A stretch of DNA of 60,868 nt from Subtercola sp. (GCA_025463765.1 JAODBC010000046.1:1-60868), one strand, 5' to 3'. Counted from the stretch's first letter, positions 26,625 to 35,338 are shown. The notes: generated by a model from the sequence alone, not told the origin. Numbers and translations: made by a program.

Positions 26625-27506
26625 ATGGCTGCTGCAGTGAGTAAGGGTTCTTCGGCGGGGTCGGCGTGGTCGGCGCGGTCGGCTGGGTCGAGCGGGTCGG
26701 CGGGGGCGCGTGGGTCGGCTGGGTCTGCTGGGTCGCGGGGGAATTCCGGGGCGTGGCCGACCGACGTGGTGGTGGTCGGTGCGACGAGCGCGATTGCCGA
26801 GCAGTGCACTCGGTTGTGGCTGGAAGGTGGGGCATCCACTGCCCTGTTGATCGGGCGCTCTTCAGAGAAGCTCGACGCGATGGCGACCGATCTCGGAGTG
26901 CGGTTTCCGTCGGCTGTGGTGACGACGCTCGTCGCCGACCTGGTGACGCCGTCGTCGATCTCGTCGGTCGTCGCGGGGTTTGCCGGGCCCGGAACGCCGG
27001 GGGCGGCCGCGGGTGCCGGGCTGACCGTGCTGGTGGCGCACGGGTCGATGACCGAGCAGGAGGAGTCGCAGGCGTCGCTTGCCGCGGCCGCTTCTGTGCT
27101 CGAGGTGACGGGGGTGTCGCCTTCGCTCTGGATCGAGGCGTGTGCCGACACGATGACGGCCGGTACGATCGCGGTGCTCGGATCGGTCGCGGGTGATCGT
27201 GGGCGTCGTAAAAACTATATCTACGGAGCGGCGAAGGCGCTGATCGAGGCGATGACCGAGGGGTTGCAGCATCGGCTCGCCGCGTCTCCGCTTCGTGTCG
27301 TGCTCGTGAAGCCGGGGCCGACCGCGACCCCGATGACGGCGTCGCTGCCGCAGAAGGGCCTCGCCGACGTCTCCGCCGTCGCCGGCGAGATCGTGGCGGG
27401 TGTGAACGCGGGTGCGGCCGTCGTGTACGCCCCGAAGAAGTGGATGCTCATCATGGGTGTGGTGCGCAACATCCCCTCCCCCGTGTTCAACCGCCTCAAC
27501 TTCTGA
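26625..27506 (+). CDS. DprE2-like short-chain dehydrogenase
   Basis: This 293-residue SDR would reduce the 2'-keto intermediate from DprE1 to decaprenylphosphoryl-arabinose using NAD(P)H. The nucleotide-binding motif is VVGATSAIAEQ, the catalytic pair is YIYGAAKAL (YxxxK), and GSVAGDRGR supplies the Ser. The C-terminal GVVRNIPSPVFNRLNF resembles mycobacterial DprE2. Residues 6-42 are an added Ser/Gly/Ala-rich stretch encoded by GGGTCGGC-like repeats, with no counterpart in the core fold. A shorter version starting after this stretch has no obvious start codon, so the extension is probably translated. Confidence 0.86.
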   Translation: MAAAVSKGSSAGSAWSARSAGSSGSAGARGSAGSAGSRGNSGAWPTDVVVVGATSAIAEQCTRLWLEGGASTALLIGRSSEKLDAMATDLGVRFPSAVVTTLVADLVTPSSISSVVAGFAGPGTPGAAAGAGLTVLVAHGSMTEQEESQASLAAAASVLEVTGVSPSLWIEACADTMTAGTIAVLGSVAGDRGRRKNYIYGAAKALIEAMTEGLQHRLAASPLRVVLVKPGPTATPMTASLPQKGLADVSAVAGEIVAGVNAGAAVVYAPKKWMLIMGVVRNIPSPVFNRLNF

Positions 27507-27518
27507 CGCGCGGGGCTT

Positions 27519-27890
27519 TCAGGGGCCCAGGAACTCTGGGTCGGGGGTTGGACTCGCGGGCGGCGGCGGGGGCGGGTCTGGGCGGCGTTCGTTGCTGCCC
27601 GTGTGGGTTGCGCAAAAGCACCTTCGCGCGCGCCTAGAGGTGCTTTTGCGCAACGCGGGGAGGTTCCCCCGCTCGTTGTCCGCAGACTCGGCGGGCGCGG
27701 TGGGGTCGGGATGCTCGGGATCCGCGAGGTCGGAAAGCGCCGAACGGCCGACGAGGTAGGAGATCGACAACACCGTGAGGCCGACCATCATGACGATGGG
27801 GGCGAAGAGGCCGAGGTCGAGCACGAGCAGGGTGATGGCGACGGCCATTACTGCGTCACTGAATGCATCGACTCTGCCCGGCCCATGCAT
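27519..27890 (-). pseudogene. Remnant of a TMEM175-type (DUF1211) potassium channel gene
   Basis: On the minus strand, ATG 27890 begins MHGPGRVDAFSDAVMAVAIT, containing the FSDAV...AITLL signature of helix 1 of bacterial TMEM175 channels. It is followed at once by a helix resembling the last one (PIVMMVGLTVLSISYLVGRS) and a charged tail. The full proteins have about six helices and 200 residues. Here roughly four helices are missing, so this is probably an internally deleted gene. Its 3' part runs through palindrome A1, giving an artificial Arg/Cys-rich end. Confidence 0.55.
27607..27654. repeat. Interspersed palindrome, family A copy 1
   Basis: GTTGCGCAAAAGCACCT (27607-27623) and its perfect complement AGGTGCTTTTGCGCAAC (27638-27654) surround a 14-base loop. 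The A-run and T-run around a GC core make it a possible bidirectional terminator between dprE2 and the channel remnant. Confidence 0.85.
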
Positions 27891-27951
27891 CACACCCTGG
27901 GCGAGCGACGACGCTCGGTGCGGCGCATCGGCCCCTGGGAGTGAGCGCCGC

Positions 27952-27999
27952 GTTGCGCAAATGCATCTCTGGGGGCGATGGAAGGTGCATTTGCGCAAC
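27952..27999. repeat. Interspersed palindrome, family A copy 2
   Basis: The arms are GTTGCGCAAATGCATCT (27952-27968) and AGGTGCATTTGCGCAAC (27983-27999) with a 14-base loop. An A-T to T-A swap relative to copies 1 and 3 is compensated on the other arm, and one pair becomes G-T. Confidence 0.85.
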
Positions 28000-28055
28000 G
28001 AAGGGCGGGAGTTGGGCGAGCGGGAGTGCGGGGAGGCGGCGAGGCGGCGAGGCGG

Positions 28056-28307
28056 GGCAGCTTCGCGGCTGGCCGAGGTGCTTCGCGGCTGGCCGAGGTA
28101 GCTTCGCGGCAGGCTGGGGCAGCTGCGGGGCAGCTTCGCGGCAGGCTGGGGCAGCTCCGCGGCAGGCCGGGGCAGGCCGGGGCAGGCCGGGCAGCTCCGC
28201 GGCCGGCCGGGGCAGCTGCGGGGCAGCTTCGCGGCAGGCCGGGCAGCTTCGCGGCAGCGGGGCGGCTTCGCGGCAGCGAGGCAGCTCCGCGGCAGGCTGG
28301 GGCAGCA
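28056..28307. repeat. GC-rich minisatellite (about 20-23 bp units)
   Basis: About eleven degenerate units close to GGCAGCTTCGCGGCAGGCTG fill the space before the endonuclease gene, with unit length varying by a few bases. With the flanking palindrome and channel remnant it fills the 850-base gap after dprE2. No credible intact gene lies in the gap. Confidence 0.8.
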
Positions 28308-28359
28308 CGCCTGTGGATAACTCCGAGGCGCCGGTTGACGGCCACGTGACAATGGCGGG

Positions 28360-29322
28360 ATGACTCATCGAATCGACTTGCCCGAGCGCCTCGTGGCGCG
28401 ACCGTTTTCTGTGGCCGAAGCCCGCGCGCTCGGGGTCGGGCGCGCGCGCACGCGAAACCGGGAGTTGACGCGACCGTTCCACGGGGTGCGAGCGGTCGGC
28501 GCAGATCTGCATCCGATCGTGTCGTTCGCGCCGCGGCTTCGGCGAAACGAGTGGTTCAGCCACGAGTCAGCGGCGAGGCTGTGGAAAATACCGCTGAAGC
28601 ATTCACCACGACAAAGCGACGACGTCTTCGTGACCATCGCTGACCCCGGCGCACCGAGTCGAGCGAAGGGCGCGACAGGTTTTCGAACAAATCGCGCGAA
28701 CGCCCGCGTCGTGCAGCGGTTCGGCCTGCCGTGCAGTGACGCGGCCGCGACGTGGCTGAGTCTCGCGTCACGGCTGACGCTGAACGACTTGGTGGTTGCG
28801 GGCGATCACCTGATCCTCGACCCCGAGGTTCTTGACCCAAACGACCCGCGGCCATATGTGAGCTTTGCCGAGTTGAGCGAGCGAACAGAGTGCTATCACG
28901 GGGTTGGCAAGCCCCGGGCATCCCGCGCCCTGGCGCTTCTGCGAGTGGGTGCCGAATCGCGACCCGAGACGCTGCTGCGGTTGCTGATTCGGGATGCTCG
29001 GCTGCCCGAACCCGAGGTGAATCCGGTCATCGCGGATTGTCATGGCAGACGCATCGGGCGGGTAGATCTCGTGTTCCGGCCCTTTCGCGTCGTCGTGGAG
29101 TATGACGGCGATCAGCATCGCACCGACAAGGCGCAGTACCGCAAAGATGTTCGGCGATGGCAGCGTCTCATGCGGGAGGGCTGGGACGTGCTGCGATTTC
29201 ACGACGATGCACTCTCGCATCGCCCCGATCTGACTCAGCTCGAGATCGCGGAGGCGCTGGCGCGAGGTGGATGCGCGGCGGCGGCGCGGGTTGCGCAAAA
29301 GCACCTTCGCGGCGCGATGTAG
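28360..29322 (+). CDS. Endonuclease-fold (DUF559/Vsr-like) protein
   Basis: This 320-residue protein has an N-terminal helical region with a HESAARLWKIPL segment typical of actinobacterial proteins related to AbiEi/type IV TA antitoxins. The C-terminal domain contains GRVDLVFRPFRVVVEYDGDQH, then RRWQRLMREGWDVLRFHDD, the D...ExD...Q layout of PD-(D/E)XK nucleases such as DUF559 and Vsr. The activity and partner are unknown, and no restriction or toxin gene is adjacent. The last codons and the TAG stop lie inside palindrome A3, so the insertion has set the present C-terminus (AAARVAQKHLRGAM). Confidence 0.75.
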   Translation: MTHRIDLPERLVARPFSVAEARALGVGRARTRNRELTRPFHGVRAVGADLHPIVSFAPRLRRNEWFSHESAARLWKIPLKHSPRQSDDVFVTIADPGAPSRAKGATGFRTNRANARVVQRFGLPCSDAAATWLSLASRLTLNDLVVAGDHLILDPEVLDPNDPRPYVSFAELSERTECYHGVGKPRASRALALLRVGAESRPETLLRLLIRDARLPEPEVNPVIADCHGRRIGRVDLVFRPFRVVVEYDGDQHRTDKAQYRKDVRRWQRLMREGWDVLRFHDDALSHRPDLTQLEIAEALARGGCAAAARVAQKHLRGAM

Positions 29323-29337
29323 GTGCTTTTGCGCAAC
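29290..29337. repeat. Interspersed palindrome, family A copy 3
   Basis: Perfect 17-bp arms (29290-29306 and 29321-29337), identical to those of copy 1, surround a 14-base loop. It overlaps the end of the endonuclease-fold gene and lies between two convergent transcription units, where it could terminate both. Confidence 0.85.
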
Positions 29338-29415
29338 CTGAACGGGAGGGACCGAGGCGCGGGACGGAGCGGGGGCGGGAGGGGCGAGGGGGCCCGCGGA
29401 GGGGGCGCAGCACCG

Positions 29416-31395
29416 TCAGGCGGCGGCGTTGCCCTCGAAGGCGGAGTCTTCGTACTCTTCGGTGAGGCCGTGGTGGGTCTTCTCCCAGTGGTGGGGGCTG
29501 AAAACGATTTGGTAGGCGGCGCGCCAGGCGGCGATGGAGTGCAAAATCCAGTACGCGGGGTTCAGCAGCGCGAACATGGCGACGCGCCAGTTGTAGCGGT
29601 TCCAGGCGGCGATGCCGGAGATGAGGATGATCATGCCGTTGCTGAAGAGCATGTTCACGGTGCCGCCGACGATGAGCCAGTCGGGCAGGTTGAGGCCGAT
29701 GAACTGCACGCCGATGTAGGTGAACACCGTGAAGCCGAGCACGAGCGGGTAGAGCATGAAGGCGATGGGCGTGCCCAGAATCAGCGCGACGAGCGACAGG
29801 GCACCGAGAATGCCGTTGACCCTGAACCAGCGAACAGGATGCCGGGTGTTCACGGCTCCGGTCATGATGTAGCCCTTGATCCAGCGGGTGCGCTGCCGAA
29901 TCCACGCGCCGACTTCGGCGCAGGCCTCTTCGGCGGTAGACGCCTTCACGACACCGACGCGGTAGCCGTGGGCGGCGACGCGCAGGCCGAGGTCGGCGTC
30001 TTCGGTGACGTTGTAGGGATCCCACGCGCCGAGCTCGCGCAGCACTTTGGTGTCGAAGTGGTTCGAGGTGCCGCCGAGCGGAATCGGCAGGTGCGACTGG
30101 TCGAGGCCGGGCAGCATCGAGTCGAACCAGGCGGCGTACTCCACCGCGAAGAGGCGGGTGAGCACGTTGTAGTCGGCGTTGAAATAGATGAGCGCGCCTT
30201 GCAGGCACACCAGCTTCTTCTGTGAAGCGTCGACGTGGGTGCGCTCGAACTCGTCTTGCCGAAAGGCGGCCACGGTGTCGCGCAGCTGCGACGGGTTGGG
30301 GCGGTCTTCGGCGTCGTAGATGACCACGAACTCGCCGCGAGCGAACGACAGCCCGTAGTTGCAGGCGCGGGGCTTCGTCTGCGGGCCGCCGGGCGGCACG
30401 ATGACCATGCGTACGTACTCGGGCGGGCGCATGGTGCGCACGGCCGCGATGGTCTCTTCGTCGTCTTCCTCGAGCAGCACCATGACCTCGAGTTTGGCCT
30501 TCGGGTAGTCGATGGCGCCGAGGTTCGTCAGCAGCTTCGAGATGATGTTGGCCTCTTTATAGGCCGGCACCAGAATCGTGTAGATCGGCAGATCTTGGTC
30601 GGGAATACGCGACGGCAGCGGCTTCAACCCGCGCGCCACGCGCTCGAGCGCCACTTCGTCGTTCCAGCGCTCTTTGTCGCGGTTGTTGAACGGAGCCCGA
30701 AATGCCGCGACGACCTTGAAGATGATGTTCATGGCGAAGAGAATGTTCGCTGCAGTGAGCACGATGATGAGCGTCGTCGTGAGGCTCATCACGCAGCCGA
30801 CGATGACCAGCAGCACCACGACGCCGGGCACGATGAGCTGCCAGCGCCGCAGCCCCGACTTCGCCGACTCGTCGCTCGAATCGGTGGCCAGAGCATCGGA
30901 TGCCCCGAAGAGCAACTGCGTACGGCACGCCGCCGCGACGGCCTGACTGAGATCCCAGTCGGTGGTCGTTCGCACGACGATGTCTGTCACGCCGAGCTGG
31001 GTTCGGGCAGCGACCAGCAGTTCTTCGGTGGGAGGTACCGTCGTGGCGATGATCGCCCCCGAGCCGGATCGCTTCCACGGCACCCAGCCGGCCTCGATGA
31101 GCTGCTCGGGTGGCAGCACCGAGAGCAGACCCGCCTCTGGCGGCTCGGCGAGCAGGTCGACGAGCGGCGCGTTCCATTGCGTGGCCAGGGCCTCGTACAT
31201 TTCGCGACGCGTCACCGCGCCCGACAAGATGAGGTGCCGGCCGAGCAGGCCGCCTTCGCGCTCTTGGATGGCCAGGGCATCCGCTAGTTCGTGCTGACCG
31301 ATGAGGCCGGCGTCGACGAGAATCTCGCCGATGCGGCCGGGGCCGGCCCCGCCCGCGGCACCGCCGCTGCCCACGCGTGACGTCGTGTCGGTCAA
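29416..31395 (-). CDS. MshEN-domain GT2, cellulose-synthase-like glycosyltransferase
   Basis: This 659-residue fusion has an N-terminal T2SSE_N/MshEN domain with two 24-residue c-di-GMP-binding repeats: R21-Q44 (RIGEILVDAGLIGQHELADA, then LAIQ) and L50-Q73 (LGRHLILSGAVTRREMYEAL, then ATQ). Two membrane helices follow, then a processive GT2 domain with LVPAYKEAN, the metal site YDAEDRP, TEDADLGLR and QRTRW, and C-terminal helices. This is the cellulose synthase catalytic pattern without PilZ. The start is TTG 31395, overlapping the preceding TGA as TTGA. It is the last gene of an operon with a BcsB-like protein and a GT-C enzyme. Polymer identity is unknown. Confidence 0.88.
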   Translation of the reverse strand: MTDTTSRVGSGGAAGGAGPGRIGEILVDAGLIGQHELADALAIQEREGGLLGRHLILSGAVTRREMYEALATQWNAPLVDLLAEPPEAGLLSVLPPEQLIEAGWVPWKRSGSGAIIATTVPPTEELLVAARTQLGVTDIVVRTTTDWDLSQAVAAACRTQLLFGASDALATDSSDESAKSGLRRWQLIVPGVVVLLVIVGCVMSLTTTLIIVLTAANILFAMNIIFKVVAAFRAPFNNRDKERWNDEVALERVARGLKPLPSRIPDQDLPIYTILVPAYKEANIISKLLTNLGAIDYPKAKLEVMVLLEEDDEETIAAVRTMRPPEYVRMVIVPPGGPQTKPRACNYGLSFARGEFVVIYDAEDRPNPSQLRDTVAAFRQDEFERTHVDASQKKLVCLQGALIYFNADYNVLTRLFAVEYAAWFDSMLPGLDQSHLPIPLGGTSNHFDTKVLRELGAWDPYNVTEDADLGLRVAAHGYRVGVVKASTAEEACAEVGAWIRQRTRWIKGYIMTGAVNTRHPVRWFRVNGILGALSLVALILGTPIAFMLYPLVLGFTVFTYIGVQFIGLNLPDWLIVGGTVNMLFSNGMIILISGIAAWNRYNWRVAMFALLNPAYWILHSIAAWRAAYQIVFSPHHWEKTHHGLTEEYEDSAFEGNAAA

Positions 31396-33134
31396 CTGTC
31401 GATCCGCTCGTAGATTCGGTAATCGCCTTGGTCGAAGACCACGCGGTACATGGTGGTGAACGACGGGTCTTTCTTCACCGCATCGTAGACGAGGTCGGCG
31501 ACACCGGTCTGAGAGAGCTCGGGCGCATCTGCCGTCGAAACGAACACCCACTTGGCATGCGTCGCGGGGTTGGCGATTGCCTGGTAGAACAGGTCGCCCG
31601 TCGAGCGGTTGTAATAGTCGGTGAGGGGGATGCCGATTTCGGGCAAGAGGGCGCTGCCGGCGGCAGACTCGTCCATCAACACGTCTCCCCCGTCGTAATG
31701 GTCACGCAGGTAGGCCGCTGCCGCGGTCGCCCCGCTCGCCGCCTTGAGCTGCACGTAGCCGTCGGCCTCGGCGATGACGGATGATCGTGCCGGGTCTGCC
31801 GCCCACCACGCCGTCTGCACCACCAGCGCCAGGGCGATCACGGCGAGCACGGGCATCCACACTCGCGATTTTCGTATCGAGTCGATGAGCACCGCGGCGA
31901 GTACGGCGAGCCAGGGGATCACCGCGAGGGTGTACCTGCTGTTCCACCAGTTCTGCGGCAGTGAGTGGTCGTTGTTCATGTGGGTCTGGCCGAGAAACAG
32001 GCTGAGCAGCGAGAAGGCGTAGGCGACGCCCATGATCCAGACGACGAGAGCCTCGTTCGAGAGCCCTCGGGTGTAGGCGAGCACCACGGCGCCGGCGATG
32101 CCGAGCACCACGGTGAGCAGGCCGGCGGTCTCGAGCACAGACCAGTCGTAGGTCCAGAGGGTCAGACCCGCGTTGTGCGTGTAGGCGAGCAGGCCCGCAT
32201 CTGCCGTCGCCTTCTGCAGGTTCGAGGCCGAGTACTGGCCGTTCGCGAACTCGAGCGGGTTGCCATAGACGGTGAAGTTGTAGGTCAGCCACCAGGCGAT
32301 GGCTACGCCCGGCAGAGCCGCGAAGGCGAGGCCCATCTTCACGCAGTAGCGCCAGGCCCGTTTCTTGCGCCACGAGACCCAGGCGACGAGCAGGGTTCCG
32401 GCGAAGACCAGCACCCAGCCCTCGTACCGCGAGAGCGTCGCGCCCGCGGCCGGCAGCCCGCAGAACACCATCATCTCGCCGGCCTGCAGGTTGCGCTTGC
32501 TCGTCACCCAGTGCGCGAGCCCCGCAAAACAGCCCATCATGCACACGATGAGCACCGGCTCGGTGAGCGCCGTGGTGTACATGTACAGGATGCTCGGGTT
32601 GGCGATGATGAGCAGAACACCGATGATGCGTGCCGAACGCCCGAGCCCGATACGCGCCGCGATGCGGTAGACCCCCGTGGCTGTTCCCATGAGGCAGATG
32701 AGGCCGAGCAGGCCGGCGGCGAGCCCCGTGTGCCAGAGCCACAGGTTCGTGACGAACGGAACGAGCACCAGGCTCGGCACCGGCAACCACACCGTGCCGA
32801 GCTGAGTGAAGCCCGGGGCCTTGCTGTCGAAGAGCCGCCGCGAGATGGTGAGGTGGCTCTGCGCGTCGGCGTAGGCGATGTTGAGGCCGCTCGACGTGGT
32901 GAGGATGACGGCGACGATGCCCACGGCGAGTGCCACGAAGGCGATGACCATCGTGCCGGGCACGCGGCGCCCCGCGGTGGGGGCGCCGAGCGAGACCCAG
33001 CGCGCGATCAGCCAGTCGGTGAAGGCCGAATGGATGACCGGCGGAGCCTCGGGCTTCGGCAGAAGCAGCCCGGAACTCGCCGCGGTGTCTGACCACTCCT
33101 CGGCGGGCGTCTCGGGTTTGGTGAGGGAGGGCAC
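31392..33134 (-). CDS. GT-C membrane glycosyltransferase (family 39-like)
   Basis: This 580-residue multispanning protein has about twelve helices. The first external loop contains YADAQSHLTISRRLFDS, whose acidic residue fits the catalytic position of lipid-linked-sugar GT-C enzymes (PMT/ArnT/GT39-like), and GTVWLPVPSLVLVP follows. A C-terminal soluble domain extends outside the membrane. It probably decorates the polymer or a surface protein from a polyprenyl-phosphate sugar. The GTG start at 33134 comes two bases after the TAA of the BcsB-like gene. Coupled spacing on both sides says the three proteins act together. Confidence 0.8.
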   Translation of the reverse strand: MPSLTKPETPAEEWSDTAASSGLLLPKPEAPPVIHSAFTDWLIARWVSLGAPTAGRRVPGTMVIAFVALAVGIVAVILTTSSGLNIAYADAQSHLTISRRLFDSKAPGFTQLGTVWLPVPSLVLVPFVTNLWLWHTGLAAGLLGLICLMGTATGVYRIAARIGLGRSARIIGVLLIIANPSILYMYTTALTEPVLIVCMMGCFAGLAHWVTSKRNLQAGEMMVFCGLPAAGATLSRYEGWVLVFAGTLLVAWVSWRKKRAWRYCVKMGLAFAALPGVAIAWWLTYNFTVYGNPLEFANGQYSASNLQKATADAGLLAYTHNAGLTLWTYDWSVLETAGLLTVVLGIAGAVVLAYTRGLSNEALVVWIMGVAYAFSLLSLFLGQTHMNNDHSLPQNWWNSRYTLAVIPWLAVLAAVLIDSIRKSRVWMPVLAVIALALVVQTAWWAADPARSSVIAEADGYVQLKAASGATAAAAYLRDHYDGGDVLMDESAAGSALLPEIGIPLTDYYNRSTGDLFYQAIANPATHAKWVFVSTADAPELSQTGVADLVYDAVKKDPSFTTMYRVVFDQGDYRIYERIDS

Positions 33135-33136
33135 GG

Positions 33137-35338
33137 TTACTGCTCTGGCGTGGAGCTCTCGGCGGCGGCTTGCGACTCCGCCGTGCCCTCTGCGGCGAGT
33201 TGCGCGTCGACGTACTTCTTGAGCTTGCCGCGGCGGCGCCGGCGGGTGATCTCGCCGATGACGCCGGCCAGAATCAGCACGATGGCGACAACGGCGATCC
33301 ACACCGCGTAACCGCGGTAGTCATCGGTGACGGCGGTCTGCGGAACGACCGCGTTGCTCGAGATCAGCACCGGGTCGGCCTGGTTCGGCTGGGCGACGAG
33401 AATGTCTCCCGACAGCCCGAACCACTGGTCTGGATTGCTCACGGAGTATTCGGCCGCCTGCAATTGCAGAGCATCCACGTCGCTCGGCGACGAACTGGGC
33501 GACCAGCCGCCGAGCATGAGCACGTTGCGGCCGGCGCTCTGAAAGGCCTGCAGAGTGGCGTAGGGTTCGGTGGTTCCGACGCCGAACGAGACCGCGTTCG
33601 AGTCGATGGCCTTGAAGCTGTCGAGGCGCAGCGGGGCGCCGAGCGCGTTCGAATCGTCTGAGGTCGCACCGACGAACAGGCCCGACTTCGACGACGAGAT
33701 GAACTCCCCCGGCGTCATGACCGTGACGGCGAGCTGGATGCTCGAGTTACGCTGCACCGAAGCGACGATGTCTCCGGCGCTGGCCACGGCGACGGCGACC
33801 GAAGCGCCCGTATCGAACGCGACCGGCAGAACTCCGCCGAGCACCTGCGGAAAGCGCTGGAAGCCGGGGTTGATGGTCTGGCCGCGAACCGCCGAGACGT
33901 TCGACGCCGCCGCGTCGACGAAGAGCTGGATGGGGATGAGCGCCGGGGCGCCGGTGCAGTTACCGGTCACGGGCACGGCGCTGAGCTGGATCTTCAGGCC
34001 GTTGGCGGCCGTGATGAGGGTTCCGCTCACCGGCAGCGTCATCGTGAAGGCGGTGGTGTGGCCGAGCACCTGCGAGCCGATGAGAAAGTTGTTCCAGTAC
34101 ACGTTCGCGGTAGCGATCACCGAGTCGGGGATGTCGGAGTGCATGCCGACCAGGTTCACGGTGGCCGAGCTGATGGGGCCGCCGAAGCTCGCCTGCGAGA
34201 TGTTCGTGAACGAGCTGGTCTGGCCGAAGCCGGCGAGCGCGATCTGGCTCGGTGAGCCGAAGTACTGCAGGTTCTGGGTGAGCGCGGGCGTCGAGGTGCC
34301 GGTCTGGCTGAGGCCAGAGGTGTCGGCCGAGTTCGCCAGCACGAGGTAGTCGGAACCGAGAGCAGTTCCGGCGGCCGAGAGCGCGGCTTCGGGGCCCGAG
34401 ATCGTGAGCGTGGGCACACCGCCCGCGCCCGTCGAGAGGGCCGTTGTCGCGGCGGTCACCGAGGAGTCGGTCGAGGGTGCGAGCACGATGATGCGGCCGC
34501 GCACCGGGTCGACGGCGGCTTCGTTCGCTGAATCCCCGGCCGTCGTGAGGCTGATGTTCACGCTGGACGGCAGCGCGTGAGCCAGCGCGGCGACGGTCGA
34601 GAGGCCGGCCTGTTCGAGAGCGCCCGAGGGGGCATCCGAAATCTGCACGGCGACCGCGGTGAGGCTCGGGTTCAGAAAGTCGGCGACGGTTTTCGGTGCG
34701 GTCGCGTCGCCGGAATAGGCCAGCACGACCTTGCTCAGCTCGACGCTTGCGGTCGACGGAACGGTGCAGACGGCGGCGGTGCTGTCGATCACGGTGTAGG
34801 TGAGGCCGATGCTGACGATGCCTTTGACCACGTCAGACGGGGTGAGGGGCACGTTCAGGGCGGCGGGGGCCGTCGGGTCGAGGGTCTGCAGCACGACGCC
34901 GTTCACCGAGACCTGCACCGAGCCGCCGAGGGCGGTGGATGCCCCGGCCGTTGCGCCCGATGTGCTCGAAGCGGCGGTGCCTGCGGCCGGAGTGACGGGG
35001 GCGACGATGCCGGTCACGCTGGTCGGGGTGATGCCCGCGGGAACGTTGAGGTTCACGAACACGGCGGTGCCGTCGGCGGGAACGGTGGTGGTCGCGGGGA
35101 ACGAGAGGGTGCCGGGGGCGTCGGCGGCGGTTGCGGCTTGACTTGCGGCGGCCGAGGTAGTCGTGGTCGTCGTGGTGGTGTTCGTGGTGCTGGCCTGGGC
35201 GGAGGCGGCGAGGCCCAGCGGGGCGGCAGCGACCAGCAGGCCGGCGGCGGCGAGCGACACCAGGCGCAGTGCGTTCGCGCGAGCCCGTCGGGGCGCGCTA
35301 CTAGGGCTGCGGCGAGGGAGTTTCGACAAGACGCTCAT
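33137..35338 (-). CDS. BcsB-like cell-surface protein
   Basis: This 733-residue protein has a signal peptide (AANALRLVSLAAAGLLVAAA-like region, cleavage near ASA-QAS), then a Thr-rich linker, a large beta-rich extracellular part and one C-terminal membrane helix (AVWIAVVAIVLILAGVIGEI) with a basic cytoplasmic tail. The segment VSVNGVVLQTLDPTAPAALN, the Cys-containing TYTVIDSTAAVCTVPS and the later LSKVVLAYSGD...TVADFL follow BcsB, the periplasmic partner of cellulose synthase that guides the chain. BcsB identity is by pattern, not alignment. It leads the operon and should stand over the MshEN-GT2 exit channel. Confidence 0.72.
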   Translation of the reverse strand: MSVLSKLPRRSPSSAPRRARANALRLVSLAAAGLLVAAAPLGLAASAQASTTNTTTTTTTTSAAASQAATAADAPGTLSFPATTTVPADGTAVFVNLNVPAGITPTSVTGIVAPVTPAAGTAASSTSGATAGASTALGGSVQVSVNGVVLQTLDPTAPAALNVPLTPSDVVKGIVSIGLTYTVIDSTAAVCTVPSTASVELSKVVLAYSGDATAPKTVADFLNPSLTAVAVQISDAPSGALEQAGLSTVAALAHALPSSVNISLTTAGDSANEAAVDPVRGRIIVLAPSTDSSVTAATTALSTGAGGVPTLTISGPEAALSAAGTALGSDYLVLANSADTSGLSQTGTSTPALTQNLQYFGSPSQIALAGFGQTSSFTNISQASFGGPISSATVNLVGMHSDIPDSVIATANVYWNNFLIGSQVLGHTTAFTMTLPVSGTLITAANGLKIQLSAVPVTGNCTGAPALIPIQLFVDAAASNVSAVRGQTINPGFQRFPQVLGGVLPVAFDTGASVAVAVASAGDIVASVQRNSSIQLAVTVMTPGEFISSSKSGLFVGATSDDSNALGAPLRLDSFKAIDSNAVSFGVGTTEPYATLQAFQSAGRNVLMLGGWSPSSSPSDVDALQLQAAEYSVSNPDQWFGLSGDILVAQPNQADPVLISSNAVVPQTAVTDDYRGYAVWIAVVAIVLILAGVIGEITRRRRRGKLKKYVDAQLAAEGTAESQAAAESSTPEQ

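Noticed and set aside
28312..28320. TGTGGATAA, a perfect DnaA box (also TTATCCACA at 26382-26390)
   Set aside because: Two isolated boxes without a cluster, AT-rich unwinding region or dnaA/dnaN genes do not make an origin.
27607..29337. Family A palindromes as integron attC sites
   Set aside because: Arms are too perfect and short, no R'/R'' core sites or integrase, and there are no promoterless cassette genes.
29168..30208. Large Arg/His/Pro-rich minus-strand frames over the GT2 and other genes
   Set aside because: Typical +1/+2 shadows of high-GC genes; no motifs, and real genes with clear domains occupy the same DNA.
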